The translations under genes and the position numbers were made by a program. A DNA stretch of 64,000 bases from Cunninghamella blakesleeana (taxonomy: Eukaryota > Mucoromycota > Mucoromycetes > Mucorales > Cunninghamellaceae): assembly GCA_017871115.1 (NCBI GenBank), contig JAFCIZ010000005.1, positions 2,650,501 through 2,714,500 on the forward strand, written 5' to 3'. Shown piece by piece: positions 47,538 through 59,863 of the stretch. The notes beneath the pieces are model-generated. The model was not told the origin of the DNA, did no database searches, and was given only the letters and a program-made list of their open reading frames with translations. Each line of letters begins with the position of its first letter. Within the stretch, counting starts at the first letter, position 1.

Positions 47538-49353
47538 TTAAACAGAATAGTTACAAAGAAGGTTGTAAAGAAGTTGGTTTTCAATATCCAAAACATTTCG
47601 TTTAGTATAAAGGGTGCCTTGGAATCGACAAGTATTATATTCCATACCAAGTTGATGGGTATCCCATAAGAAAAGACGAGGATGATGCCAACCACCAACC
47701 AAATCACGCACTACATTTGCGAAAGCCCTGCTTCTACCTGCATTCCAAGCCGTTGAATAAAAATCGCCGGTACCAAAGAATTGGGGTGTTCTTAAAATAA
47801 TTTTTTGATGATCTTCAGGATAGACATGAGTTAACATATCTTGAATGAGATCCGTCAATGAAGTGGCAAATTGATTTGGTGTCATTCGATTCAATCCAAT
47901 ATCCTCATTGCCCACATTTACAATCACTACGTCAGCTTTGGGTTCATCTTTAAAATCTTGTTGTACTCTTTTTTGAATTTCAGGTCGCCAATCTTGTAAT
48001 GTAATGCTGTTCACACCATTAAAATGAATTGTGTTTTCACCAATAGTCAAGGGAATAAGGTGATTACTTGCCCATGGATATAATTCTTGGTCTGGATCTT
48101 CTAAATCATCATTACATATGCATCTTGCTTCAGGATCACTATCATTACACCATTCAGGAGAAGCTAACACTTTCAAATTTCTATAAATATACAGAGCAAA
48201 ATAAAATAAATACATCAACGAAATTATTATTATTGTTATTACTATTGTAATTTTCTTACCTTCTCATATTAGCATCGCCCCATACATGAATAGTTTTTTT
48301 ACCCAAGCATTGTAATCCATCATGACGAGTATAGAATAAATTGCAATGATCTGGAATAAATTGATACTGATTGGTTTCATTTTTCCAGCTTCCTTCTATA
48401 GATTGGTCCATGACATTACAAGTTGGTAAACTAATATTATCGTCATCATTATTATTGAGAGTCATAAGAGCAGCTGAAGACGAAGTAGGATGAATAATAG
48501 CTATATTGGATGAATCAAAAGAATAGGGTTGGTAGCGATGTTGAATAGGTACTTCATAAAAATAAGAACGATATTCTGATGTTGCTTTTAATTTATAATC
48601 ATCACTATGTTTAAAATAGACATTGGCATAATATGCATTGTTTTGTTTTGGATATTGATGCAAAGTTATGGGAATAGTATAATGTTTTCCAACGGCTGTC
48701 ATGGTAATGATATCTGGTGGTGCGAAGTGAGGTTCTACTTTAATTTTAGATGGCGCAGGTACAGGTCCAAGCTAAAAAGAAAATAAGAAAATAACGGAGA
48801 ATCAAAAATAGAAGCAAGAAAAAAAAGTTTTTTTTATGAGTGATCCATTTATATTTAAATATATATATATATATATATATATTTACCAAAACGACAACAC
48901 AAAGTTCAACACCTTCTTCAGCATATACATTTTTAACAGTAAAATTACCATCAGGTTGTAAAAAGAAAGACTTTGTTCCCCAACCATCCCAATGCTCTCG
49001 ATCAGAAGCTCTATTTTTTTTAAGAAAGAAAAAAAAAAATTTAATAAAATGAAAACGATAAGTATATAAAAAATAATATTTATAAAAAAAAAAAAAAAAA
49101 AAACTTACAACCAATGAATATCACCTTTATCACAAGCTCTATTTTTTGTAATGATAGTTTTATGAGATAATACGGGTGGAGTATCTAAAGATGATGATAA
49201 ACTTTTATCTTTTTGTTGTTGTAAATCATTAGATAAATATTGACTGGTTCGTTCTGGATTAGTGGAGTACTGATAATAAGAGACTGTAAGTAAAAATATT
49301 AAAAAAGTACCAACAAGGATGAAATGTCTTTTTTGTGAAGACATAACAACCAT
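47538..49353 (-). CDS. Type II membrane protein, NXPE/PC-esterase-like
   Basis: Exons 49353-49109, 49010-48887, 48771-48260 and 48180-47538 (507 aa, in phase). A signal anchor near the N-terminus (HFILVGTFLIFLLTVSYY, residues 10-27) suggests a lumenal domain in the Golgi or ER. Next comes a filamin/NXPE-type beta region (HWDGWGTKSFFLQPDGNFTVKNVYAEEG) and a PC-esterase-like C-terminal part with IHVWGDANMRRNL, DVVIVNVGNEDI and HPRLFLWDTHQLGMEYN. Cys residues are scattered (EWCNDSD, CICNDDLE), suiting disulphides outside the cytosol. In GDSx esterases the motif is usually GDS; here the Ser position is Ala (GDA), so activity is doubtful unless the family uses another nucleophile. Two Mets (1 and 4) are possible starts. 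Family call is moderate. Confidence 0.65.
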
Positions 49354-50655
49354 ATTGGTGATTTTATTTTTGATTTAAATAATATATGCTTTTAAATTAA
49401 ATATATAAATATAATTTATATTATATATATATATGATTTTTTTTCTTTAAAAAATGAACAAAGGGAAAAAGGGAAAGAAAAGGAAATTGAAGAAGAAAAA
49501 AAAAAATGGTTTCAAATATAAAAAAAACCGACTAAATTGATATTTTAAAAGCCGTCGCTGTTTAGGGCGATCTTTTATATAATATCTATTTTTACAGTTA
49601 TTTATATATATTTGGTAATTTCCTATATATTTTTCATGATTTGTACTTTTCACCACTATTTTAAAAAAAGAAGACAATGAAAATATAAATTACTATGAAA
49701 AAATAATAAAATTGTAAAATACTTTTATATATACATATATACATATATATTTATATTTTTGATACTATCACATATATAGAAATCAATATACTAGATAAAC
49801 ACTGCCTCCTTTTTTAAAAAAGAGATTCCTTAATTTTTCACCTTTTAAGGTTCCGACATCATTATTTATTGGTCTATGCATATTGTTTTTATTTTATTTT
49901 TTACTTTTTTCTAAAAGGTACGTATTTTATTCATATTGAATTCATAATATTTGATGTTATGAAATGAATACTACGTAAATTCTTATTAAAACTCAAATCA
50001 ATCAAAATTTAATAATAATTATGATATATTACATATTATTATAATTTATCAACAAGATCTATTTAGTACATATATGGTGATACATGAATAAAGTTTATTT
50101 TAGCGAGTAGTTGATTAAAATTCATCATCAATAATTGTTCTTTCTTCCTTCTATTACATAAATATATTATATGTATATATATATGTATATATGTATATAT
50201 GTATATATATATAGATAGATGTTCATAATCATATACATAGTTGATATTTTCAGGGCAAATTTTTTCATGTAAATTTTTTTAGTTTTATTATTAACGGTAA
50301 TTATATTTTTTTCGTTCTTTTTTATATTAATTAATAAAAAAAAAAACACAGAAATGTGAGATACGTAAATGATCAACTATTTTCTTTTATTAAAATATAT
50401 AATTTAAATTATTTATTACTTTATTAATTTGATTAATATAAATTATTATGGTTTATTCAGTGTAAAGTTAATCAAAAAGATTTAAAAATTAACAATGAAA
50501 AACAAAAAATTAAATATCCATTATTGGAGATAATTCTATTTTTTAAAAAATAAATCAATTTCAATTTCCGATGTCGTCACTGGGCTTTTTTTTTAAAGAC
50601 ATCAACCTAATAATTTTTTTTTCTCTTATCTTATTTTTTTTAGTAGAAAAAAAAA
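49354..50655. promoter_or_regulatory. Divergent intergenic, 1.3 kb
   Basis: Holds promoters of the NXPE-like gene (-) and the complex I gene (+). AT-rich with TA repeats (50160-50215). The 3' part (50600-50650) is pyrimidine-rich directly before the complex I ATG. No gene seen; the frames here are homopolymer-driven. Confidence 0.45.
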
Positions 50656-51057
50656 ATGTCAAGTAGATTATTATGCCGTTCTCAACTTTCTAAATTAACA
50701 CCTTCTCGTATTTTTTATAATAATAAAAGATACGCTTCCACAGAAAATGCTAAACACGCTGGTGAAACATTCAAAGAAGAAAGTAAATTAATATATAAAT
50801 ATATATACTCTTTAAAACAATAGAATAAACAAGAATATAAATACTCAATTATATATACATCTACACTTATATTTATTCAATTGTAGCTTTCGATAATAAA
50901 GTTTGGAGAAACACTTTGATTGTAGCTGTCGGTGCTATAGTTTGGTACCGTATTGATGAACGTTTAACTGATCAAGGCGATGTAAATAAATTAAGATAAC
51001 ATAATTGCACATATAAAATAAAAAGGATACGCCTCTTTATTTATTTATTATGTTTCT

Positions 51058-51104
<47 letters not shown>

Positions 51105-51571
51105 GCGTAAATAGGAAAAGCATCCTATTACAAGATGGATCGAATATCATATGACTCAAAGTCAAGAAAAGGACCAAGTAGCTGCCGAATTCCTCGAAAA
51201 TTCCAATAGATTAGCTGAATACAGGTAAAAATGGTTTTTCATAAATAGTTATTCGTGGATCGATATCTATTATAATGTGCATACATACATACATATATAT
51301 TTATATATTTTTAATTATAAATCTCTCTATCTCCAATAGATTACTTTATCAAGAAGCTCAAAGACCTCCTATTTATCGCATGAGATACCCAGAGTAAGTT
51401 ACAAGTTAAATTATTATTATTATTTTATTAATTACACTCTAAATTATATTTTTTTTTTACTATTCATATTCATTTCATTTCATTTATAGAGCTTTTGAAC
51501 GTAGAAGTCCTCGTGCTTTAGTAACTGGAAATAATTGTGATATATCTGATGTTAATATTAGAAAAGATTAA
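50656..51571 (+). CDS. NADH:ubiquinone oxidoreductase (complex I) accessory subunit, 17.8-kDa type
   Basis: Exons 50656-50782, 50887-50981, 51115-51224, 51340-51393 and 51490-51571 (155 aa, in phase). N-terminus MSSRLLCRSQLSKLTPSRIFYNNKRYAST is a clear presequence with RYAS cleavage context. A single membrane span (TLIVAVGAIVWYRI, about residues 51-64) follows. The C-terminal part with HPITRWIEYHM, LLYQEAQRPPIYRMRYPEAFERRSPRALVTGN matches the fungal complex I 17.8-kDa accessory subunit pattern (TKW..., LF...R.PE.F..GSP...AG.). In this setting it would lie in the inner mitochondrial membrane arm. Its assignment rests on these patterns from memory, so the subunit name is likely but not certain. 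Confidence 0.75.
51057..51104. repeat. (CT)n-(TA)n compound microsatellite in intron
   Basis: About 14 CT units followed by 10 TA units inside intron 2 of the complex I subunit gene, ending 10 bp before the acceptor. It replaces the usual polypyrimidine tract. Confidence 0.9.
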
Positions 51572-52001
51572 ATTTGAAAAGTTTATAAATTTTATGCTAA
51601 AAAAAAAATAAAGTTTCTTATATGAAAGAATATGACAGTTTTAAAAAACATAAAAAATCAAAGCAGATAACTTAAATATCATTTAATTGGAGACAATCGA
51701 TACAATCCTATACCATTATATATATATATATATATATTCTTAATACATATCAGCACATGATATCTTTTTTAAAAATAATAAATAAATCGTAATTTTTCAA
51801 GATTTTTTTTAAGCTGAGGTTTACGTCAGTAAAATAAAATAAAACCGGGCCAAATAGTGAACATGGATATCATTTCAAAAGTAGACTAAGTGAATATGCA
51901 AACTTTTTTTCTTAGCGGAAATTTAAAAGCTCTTTTTTTCTTTTGCTCATCTTTTTTTTTTTTTTTTTTTCGTAGCTTTTCTCTATATTTTTAGTTTTTT
52001 T
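51572..52001. other. Intergenic, 0.43 kb
   Basis: Between two tandem plus-strand genes. T-rich stretch (51951-51971) before the MsrB start. Nothing else recognised. Confidence 0.5.
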
Positions 52002-52759
52002 ATGCTTAGTAGAGCCTTTATTATTAATCAAACTATTTTTAGAAAAGCTTTTCATATAAAACCCACTCGATTTATTACATCTTTTTCTATTCTTCAAAAC
52101 AAAATGAAATCTGAAAGTGAATGGCGTGCTGTCTTATCTCCCCAACAATTTAGAGTATTAAGAGAAAAAGGAACTGAGCTTCCTAATACTGGTGAATATA
52201 ATAAGCATTACGAAGAAGGTAGAGCTAAATATAAATAAATATAAATATGAATATACGTGTAAACTTTATTTAAAAAAAAGAAAAAACAATATTAAAATGA
52301 GTATATACTAATAAAAGTTATAATTATATTTATAATAATATAATAGGTGTTTATCATTGTGCAGGTTGTAATGCTCCACTTTACAAATCAGCTACTAAGT
52401 TCAACAGCGGTAAGAATAATAAATAATAAAATATATTTATATTTTTAAATAAATAAATAAATAAACAGGCTAATGGTTGATTTATACTTTATGCTATTTT
52501 CATTCTTTATATATTTATTTATAAAAAAGGATGTGGATGGCCTGCTTTTTTCGATGCGATTCCTGGAGCTGTTAAAAGAAATGAAGATACGTCTCATGGT
52601 ATGAAGAGAGTAGAGATCGTATGTGCAAATTGTGATGGGCACTTGGGCCATGTTTTTAGTGGAGAAGGCTTTGATACACCTACCGATGAAAGACATTGCG
52701 TCAATTCTATTAGTCTTCGTTTTAGTGATAAAGACAATCAAGGTGACACAAAATTATAA
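52002..52759 (+). CDS. Peptide-methionine (R)-S-oxide reductase (MsrB)
   Basis: Repairs methionine-R-sulfoxide in proteins. Exons 52002-52218, 52347-52409 and 52530-52759 (169 aa, in phase). Zn-binding Cys pairs are CAGC (77-80) and CANC (125-128). The catalytic Cys150 sits in RHCVNSIS, and a candidate resolving Cys95 lies in GCGWPAF. The upstream part (MLSRAFIINQTIFRKAFHIKPTRFITSFS) looks like a mitochondrial presequence with no acids, and an in-frame Met35 (MKSESEW) starts the usual cytosolic core, so dual targeting is possible. The acceptor of intron 2 is aaaag rather than the tag used elsewhere; phase and the GCGW motif require it. Thioredoxin reductase in the same window would regenerate the reducing partner. 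Confidence 0.94.
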
Positions 52760-53029
52760 AATCATACAAATAAAAGGGAAATGCGAAAGTATATTCAAGT
52801 TAATGAAAAATAATAAATAAAAATAAAATTTGACAGTAATGTAATATAAAAAAAATAACGTATTAAAATTTAGAAATGAATGATAATAATAAACAAGTTT
52901 TTTGATCACAATTGTTTGGGTTCATATTTTTATTTCTTGATTTTTTTAAAAGGATATTCTATATAATAATCACACAAATACACATACATATACACACATA
53001 TATATACTAAAAAAAACAACGGAAATCAT

Positions 53030-56000
53030 TTATTTTTTACCACCTTTTTTCTTCTTGGATGCTTCTAGATTAGGAGCTGATACTTTAACTTTACTCATCA
53101 TGACATTGATAGCTTCCATATCAGGCACACCTTTGATAAGCTCTTTTTCTCGAGTTGTTATTTCTGAATTTTTAAAGAAAACCATTTGTGCTTGCTTGAT
53201 AGCTATAATATTTATAAATATATAGATATAAATAAATATAAACAAATATACGAATATATATAGGCAATTAGAATATGATTTTTTACTACTATTACTTCAT
53301 ATTTATATTCTTTTTTTTTTCTTTCTTTTATTTAATTTTACCTTTGCCACGTTTTAATGAACCAGGGGTTAACTTGATTTTATATTTATATTTTTGAAGA
53401 GCTTGATAAGGAGCACAAACTGGAACAGCAAAATGAAGTATATCGTCGGGTAATGGGTTAGCTGTTAAAGAGTCCAATGGTGTTAAACTGTCTATTTCTT
53501 CTTGATCTAACATTGTAATATTTTCTTCTTTTAATAATTCACGAATATCATCATCTTTGTCATTCTTTTATAAAAAAATATTTTATATTGCCATGATTAA
53601 ATACATATAAAAATAACAATAAAAATAAAAATGAGTATATTATATATAGTTGTTATAAAATATTATATATATATATATATATATTGCCTTCGAATTTGTA
53701 GTTACCTCTTGAGTCTTGTTTTTTGTATCCTTTTTAGTTTCACCTTCAGTGGATGTCTCTTGGCTTTGATTTTTTTCTTTTTCCTCTTGTTCTTTCATTT
53801 GTTGACGTCGAGCTTCTCTTTCCTTTTCAAGTGCTAATTTTTCAGCATTTTCTTTGGCTAATTTCTTTGCTTTTTTGCCTTTAGGTTGTGGTCCTTTATT
53901 AGACTATGAATATATATATGGATATTTAATTATACGTGTTTTTTCATTTTGTTTTTCAAGTATTTCTTTTCTCAAAAACTTACTCCAAGTAGTTCCATAC
54001 GTAATTGACGTTCCTCTTCATCTTGATCAGCATACTTTTCCTTAATTTTTTTTGCTTTTCCTTTACGTCCACGTGTAGGTGTTTGTTGTTTTGTTTCCTT
54101 AGTTTTATTCTTTGATGATTGATTATTTTTAGAAGCAGATCCAGCGTTGTTTGTTGTTGGAGTAGTGCTACCACCTTTAATGCCTTTTTTCATATCACGT
54201 CGTTCCTTTGCTGAAATCGTTTTCTTGGTCTAATAAATATCGTTAAAATAAAACGATAATAGTAAATAAATAAATAAATAAAAATGCAATCATATATCGT
54301 ATGTACATTTCCTTTTTTTTTTTTTTTAAAAATAAAATAAAATAAAATAAAAAATAACATTAATGATAATAATAATAATTACCTTTTGTTGTTCTTGCTG
54401 TTCACTTAAAGGTTCATTTTGTGCAAAAGAGGGTAATTTATCGGCATCTTCATTATGCCCATAATCTTGAAGATCGTATTTATTCCATTCAGCGTTTTGG
54501 TTTTGGTTTTGGTCAGTGTTATCATTTGTAAGATCATTATCATTAGTTGATGGTTCTAATTGAGTATCAGGAAAAGCTTCATCATCAGAATCAGAATCAG
54601 AATCATCAGAGCTACCAGAATCAGTATCATTATTGAAGCTACCCTCTTTCATAGCGGCGTTTTCGTTGTCGGAATCAGCATCTTCTTTTTTAACACTGTC
54701 ATTATCCTCCTCCTTTTCCTTATCATTGTCATTTTCAGTTGTTGTAGCTACATCAATGATGTTTTTATCATTGTCTTTTTCTGATGGTACATTATTATCA
54801 TTTTCATTGGTATTTGTAGAAGTTTCATTTATATCATCATTTTCTAAACTTCTAGCCTTTTTTTCACTAACATGGTTACCAATAGAAGATTCATCTAATT
54901 TAAACAAGTAGCCAAAACCATAAACTAATTGTACAGGAGGTAAAAAGTTTTTCTTGCCACGTATCATAAAACTACCAGTTGTGAGATACTCTCCAGTTGG
55001 GGCAGATTTTGATACCTGGAAGTTTACAAAAAAAAAAGATAAAAGCAATATATATTATATTAAATAAGAGTTATAAAAATAAATGTAATAAATGCATAAA
55101 AGAATTCCTTACTTGATCAGGATGGACCCAATAAGCACTAGTAACAATTTTAGCATCCCAGGCTTTACTTTGACAAACAGACATGGTGCCTGCTTGGAAT
55201 AATGTACTTGGTGGAATGGGCTGATCAACACATTCGGGTTTATTTTTGATTACAACGGATGCAGCACCATGCAAATCAGCATGAACATAAACATCACCTA
55301 AAATAGATATAAACAATTGGATGTAAATTAATATGTAAATATTTTTAATAGTTTTTTTTATTGTATATATTATTTATATTACCTTTCAATAAATATCTTT
55401 TAACAAGCATTTCATTTTGCTGCATATCACGACCAGCAATTACCAAGTACCCTTCAGTAGAAATAAACCATAAAAACTTTTCAAACCAATATGGTTTACG
55501 AATTTTGTTGATACTTATACTAATCTTTGTTTCCTTCAAATCTTGACGAATTTTTTTTTCAGCAGATTTCATAGCCTATATAAATAGATTAAAAATAGTA
55601 ATAGTGATAAAAGCAATAAAATGGGTATCGTTATTTTTAGTAGTGTTGGTATACATTTATTATTTTTATTTTTTATTTTTTTAAAAGTGTTAATATAATT
55701 TACCTTGGAAGTAGCTGCTATAGTTTTTTCATGCTTAGCGGCCGTGCTTCTCTTCATATCATAATAATTTCTTGCATTTGCAAATGCAGTTAAAGATATA
55801 TCAACATCTACTTTAAATACTTGTGGGTTTTTTTTTTCCTTTTTCTCTTCTTTATCACCATCATTAGATTCATCAGATTCATCACCAGATTCATCGGAAT
55901 CATCAGAGTCAGTAATATAATCATTATCGCGAGGTTCACTTGTTTATTTTTAATTTATTTTTTTTAAAAAAAAAGAAATATAGATATCAATAGTGATATT

Positions 56001-58165
56001 CAAGTTAGTAAATTTTTTTTTATATAATATTCAAAAACTTAAAAAATGAAACTTACGATAACAATAAAGTAATTTGATTTGATTTTAATTTGAGATCATC
56101 AATCATTAATGCAATTGGATTGCTTTTACGTTTTTCATCCAATACTAATTCTTTTAGATCTAACCAATCCATTTGACTTGCTACAGCATTACGAATAATT
56201 GAAATAGCAGCGTCCACCATATCTAAATTATATTCAATTAATTGTGCTTTTTGTGTGTTTGTCATTTGCTGAGATAATAAATTATTGACACGACCTTCTT
56301 GTTCTCTTCGTACCGCTTCTAATTTTTTGAGTGCGGCATTTTCCTAAATAAATAAAATAGTAAACAGCAGTGTCAGTACTAGTAGATTAAATTTAAAACA
56401 TTTTTTTTTCCTTTTTTTTTTTCGCTTTCTTTCTTTATTCATTTACTTGATTTCGAGCCTTCATTTCAAGTTTTTGAGATTCAATTGCTGAGTAAAATTC
56501 ATCAACTGCGCCATCAAATGTTGGATACTCTAAATATTTTTTGGATTTATGTTGATTATAAAGATAGGGATGGAATTCATCATAACTATATAAAAATAAA
56601 CAGAAATAACAAAGAAATGGGTTACTATTATTGAATAATCCAAATATTTTTTTTTTTTTTTTTTTTTTTTTTACCATACTTACATATCAATTTCCTTGCT
56701 CTCTTCATTTTCCTTTTTACCCTTTGGCTGATCTAATAAAATGATATAACCCTAAATGTACACAAACATAGAATTCAATATATAGGTCAAACGTTTTATC
56801 ACTTATATTTTTAGTATAATATGTATCAATATATACGTATGCTTACATTAGGTACTTTATTTCCAGTTGATGCGACCATTTCATCCCCTTTAATAAAAGC
56901 TTCTAATAAATCCTTTAAAGCTGGTGAATCTAAACACATATACATAAAACAATACAAGTATTATTAATTAAATGAATGATATTCGCTTAGAAGTTTTTTT
57001 CTTTTACCATCAGAATAATCAAAATCGGTTGCTACTTTAGTATTTGGATCAAGGCCGGCTTCTAAAATGATGTGTTCTGTCATTGCTGGACCATATTCTA
57101 TACACACACACATACATATATATATATAAAACAAGGATAGTATTTAATTTTATAATTTTTCATCCTCTTATATTATATTTTGCTATTAGTGTTATTGCAT
57201 TTTTACCAAATCCAATATTTAAAACCTTTTTTAAAGTATCCTTTGGGCCAGCTTTTTGTAGCACTTGCTTTAATTTTTCAATATCCACTTTTTGAAAATC
57301 ATGTAAAGTAGCATTCATATTATAAATTTCACCAACAGTTGTATTTACGGTTTCAGAATTTTGTACCACACGTAAAACAGCCAAAATACGATATTCATGA
57401 TCAGTTAGAAGTATATTTCCCTATTAATGTAATATATATTAATATAAATATAACCATCTTTATATTTCTTTTTTTATGAATATATATATAACTTACCGAT
57501 GCATAAAATTCTGATATAATATGATACCCATTACTCTTTTCACCACCAGCAAACTCAAAATCTACAATACGATCAATACCTACTTGACGTACATTGGTTA
57601 AACGGCGAGTACGAAGATATTTACGGAGCTAAAAGAAAAGTAAAGAAAAAGAATAGAAACAGAAAAAGATGAAAGGATTAAATGAGTATTAGAAAGAATA
57701 ACGAAAAAAAATCCAAGAATGTATATATACTTACCTTTGCACAAAACATGGAAGGCATAGCTGATTTTTCCCGACTAAATTGAGTTGTATGAATGCGCGT
57801 ACCAGATTCGATCAATACTAATTCTTTATCATCAGGCTGGTTCAAAATAAATAAATGAGAAAAAGTATTTTTTAAGTTAACAAAGAGAAAATAAGAATGG
57901 CTATTTATATATACTATTTCATTCTTTTTACGAAAAAAATAGTAGTACCTTTGCAAATTTAAATAAAAAAGTTTTAGAGTTAACGTCGTAGATATTTTGT
58001 AAACGAAGTCCAGTCAATCTATTAAAAAATATTAAATAGTGACAACGAAAAAATAATAATAATGAATAAATTGAATTAATATTTATCATTAATAAAGATG
58101 GATTACCTTTCTCGAAGATTTACAACAGTAGCACGAATATCCAAAGCGTTAAAGCGTTGCTTCAT
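53030..58165 (-). CDS. RQC2: Ribosome quality control subunit 2 (Rqc2/NEMF, NFACT family)
   Basis: Binds the split 60S with peptidyl-tRNA and directs C-terminal Ala/Thr tailing and Ltn1 recruitment. Eighteen exons: 58165-58107, 58018-57949, 57836-57735, 57628-57497, 57420-57207, 57097-57008, 56929-56847, 56751-56684, 56585-56447, 56343-56057, 55938-55704, 55575-55383, 55297-55113, 55015-54383, 54229-53984, 53903-53706, 53564-53342, 53202-53030. They close in phase to 1109 aa, near NEMF's length. NFACT-N is visible in [49 protein letters not shown] long coiled coil follows ([14 protein letters not shown]). NFACT-R is [24 protein letters not shown] and [17 protein letters not shown]. The acidic linker is very Asp/Asn-rich, and the C-terminus ends KKKKGGKK. 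Residues equivalent to yeast CAT-tail residues (Asp9, Asp98, Arg99) appear as Asp9, Asp96, Arg97. Two junctions use aag acceptors. Confidence 0.95.
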
Positions 58166-58274
58166 TTTATATGAATATAAAAGTATATTAGAAAAAAGAA
58201 AGAAAAAGAAAGGAAAAAAATAAAATGGGTATTTTTTTAAAAAAAAATATAAACTTAAAAATTTTAAATCTCAC

Positions 58275-58317
58275 CTTAGTCGCCGCAGCTTTTTTAGGCT
58301 TCTCCAGCAAAAACTGC
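58275..58317 (-). promoter_or_regulatory. Candidate 5'-UTR exon of RQC2 with GC-rich motif
   Basis: On the minus strand, ctag|gcag opens and actaag|gtgaga closes a 43-nt stretch that is far GC-richer than its flanks, about 110 nt upstream of the RQC2 ATG. It includes AAAAAAGCTGCGGCGACT, resembling AAAAAACTGCGGCGG upstream of SLH1. Splicing is inferred from sequence only. Confidence 0.35.
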
Positions 58318-58978
58318 CTAGATAATATATTTTAATATTTTTGAATTTATACTCAACAAAATGATTGCTCCTTTTATTTCTCTTTATTTTGTATTTACAA
58401 TAATCTTTTAAAATAATAATAATAATAAAGGAATATGTAACTACGAGAGCATGAAATAAGATTTTTTATTCAAAAAATAACGCTTCAAATTATTTCGTCA
58501 ATAATGAACATTTGACTTGAAATTTTTATAGATCAACAATTGTATCATTTCATATCTGTAAATTAATTTTCATACTATAATAATAAATATTAGATAATTA
58601 ATTGAATAAATAATATACAAGCTAGTTAATCACTTGTTTCTATAATTAATGAGTTACTTGACATACGATTTTAGCAGATTTATAACTTAATTTCAATCTC
58701 TATACTGATGAATTTCCATGCGGAGTATTTGAATACATATGGATTTATTAACCTGATAACATTCGAGCTAGATATTTATTTATATCTGTAGATATTAGAC
58801 TTTTTTTCATATATCATTATCGTTATTATTTTTTCATTTTATTTATAAAAACAGCTTAACCTAAAGTATTATCAAAATAGCTAAGATGAAATATTGATTT
58901 TTTTTGTATGCCCGTATGCATCGTTATTTATGAAGTATATTGCTATTATAAATAACATTACTATATAAAATATTCTCA

Positions 58979-59382
58979 CGAAGCACAGTTTCCTGTATTT
59001 TCACATCTACATAGTGATATAACTTGTACTGCAGCTGATGAACATTATGTTGATGATTCTGAATGTAATTCTGGAAAACGACATGTCGATGTTGGGTTTC
59101 ATACATGTTTCTGCTGACATTGATAATAACAATAATAATTACATTTTGGATTTATGCTTAGTAATTAAACAAACTTATTTATATGGATATGTATACTTTT
59201 TTTTTGGTAAATGTAAAATAAACGCGTATGTAGTATATATTAAAAACGTCAATGTTTATTTAACCAACTTGAAATGTTTAGAAACGATACTAATATATGA
59301 TCATGCGAAACACCATCTAATACGTGTCAAAAATATACAATGGACAATTGCTAAAGAATTTTATGATGAAGGAAGCAACTAA
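58979..59382 (+). pseudogene. Candidate decayed coding sequence
   Basis: One frame (58979-59107) reads EAQFPVFSHLHSDITC and goes on to VDDSECNSGKRHVDVGFHTCFC before a stop. A second frame (up to 59382) continues as VSADIDNNNNNYILDLCLVIKQ and ends HLIRVKNIQWTIAKEFYDEGSN. The two overlap as if a single gene had suffered a one-base shift. Codon composition is less AT-extreme than neighbouring noncoding DNA. No family recognised; it may equally be chance. Confidence 0.25.
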
Positions 59383-59863
59383 TGATTTTCAATAAATTAT
59401 TTGGGAATTCACCTCTCTATTTAATGATCATTTTTACTGATTATACTTAATATGGTTTAGTTTTTTATTATTTTTAAGAAAAGGTATAAATTAAATAAAT
59501 TGTGTATGCAAAAATATATGGCACATATAGAAAATAATAAAATTATGCCACTTTTTTATGATTTTAATACCTAAAAAGGAAATCATATCGAAAAATCTAA
59601 CCCTAAATAGGAATATCATAAAATAGGTAGGTCTAACAATTTTCTCTAAACGTGAGTAAATACATTGTATTTCATTTCTTTTTTATTTCATTATTTCTTT
59701 TTTTATTGCCTAACTTTTTCTTTTCTTTTTATCCTTCTTTTATATTTGTCGCATTGTTTTTTGTTAGTAAACTTTTAGATTTTTATAAGCTTTGTTCTAT
59801 TGTTCAATATATTAATAAAATTATTTATTTGGAAAACTTTGTATTAAAAAATCTGTATAAAAA

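Larger units (their letters stand above)
58166..59863. other. Divergent intergenic, left part, with broken frames
   Basis: Upstream region of RQC2. A 43-nt candidate 5'-UTR exon (58317-58275, minus sense) is bracketed by a ctag acceptor and a gtgaga donor. Further on, 58960-59390 has longer than usual reading frames (see the pseudogene candidate). The rest is AT-rich. No complete gene is recognised. Confidence 0.45.
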
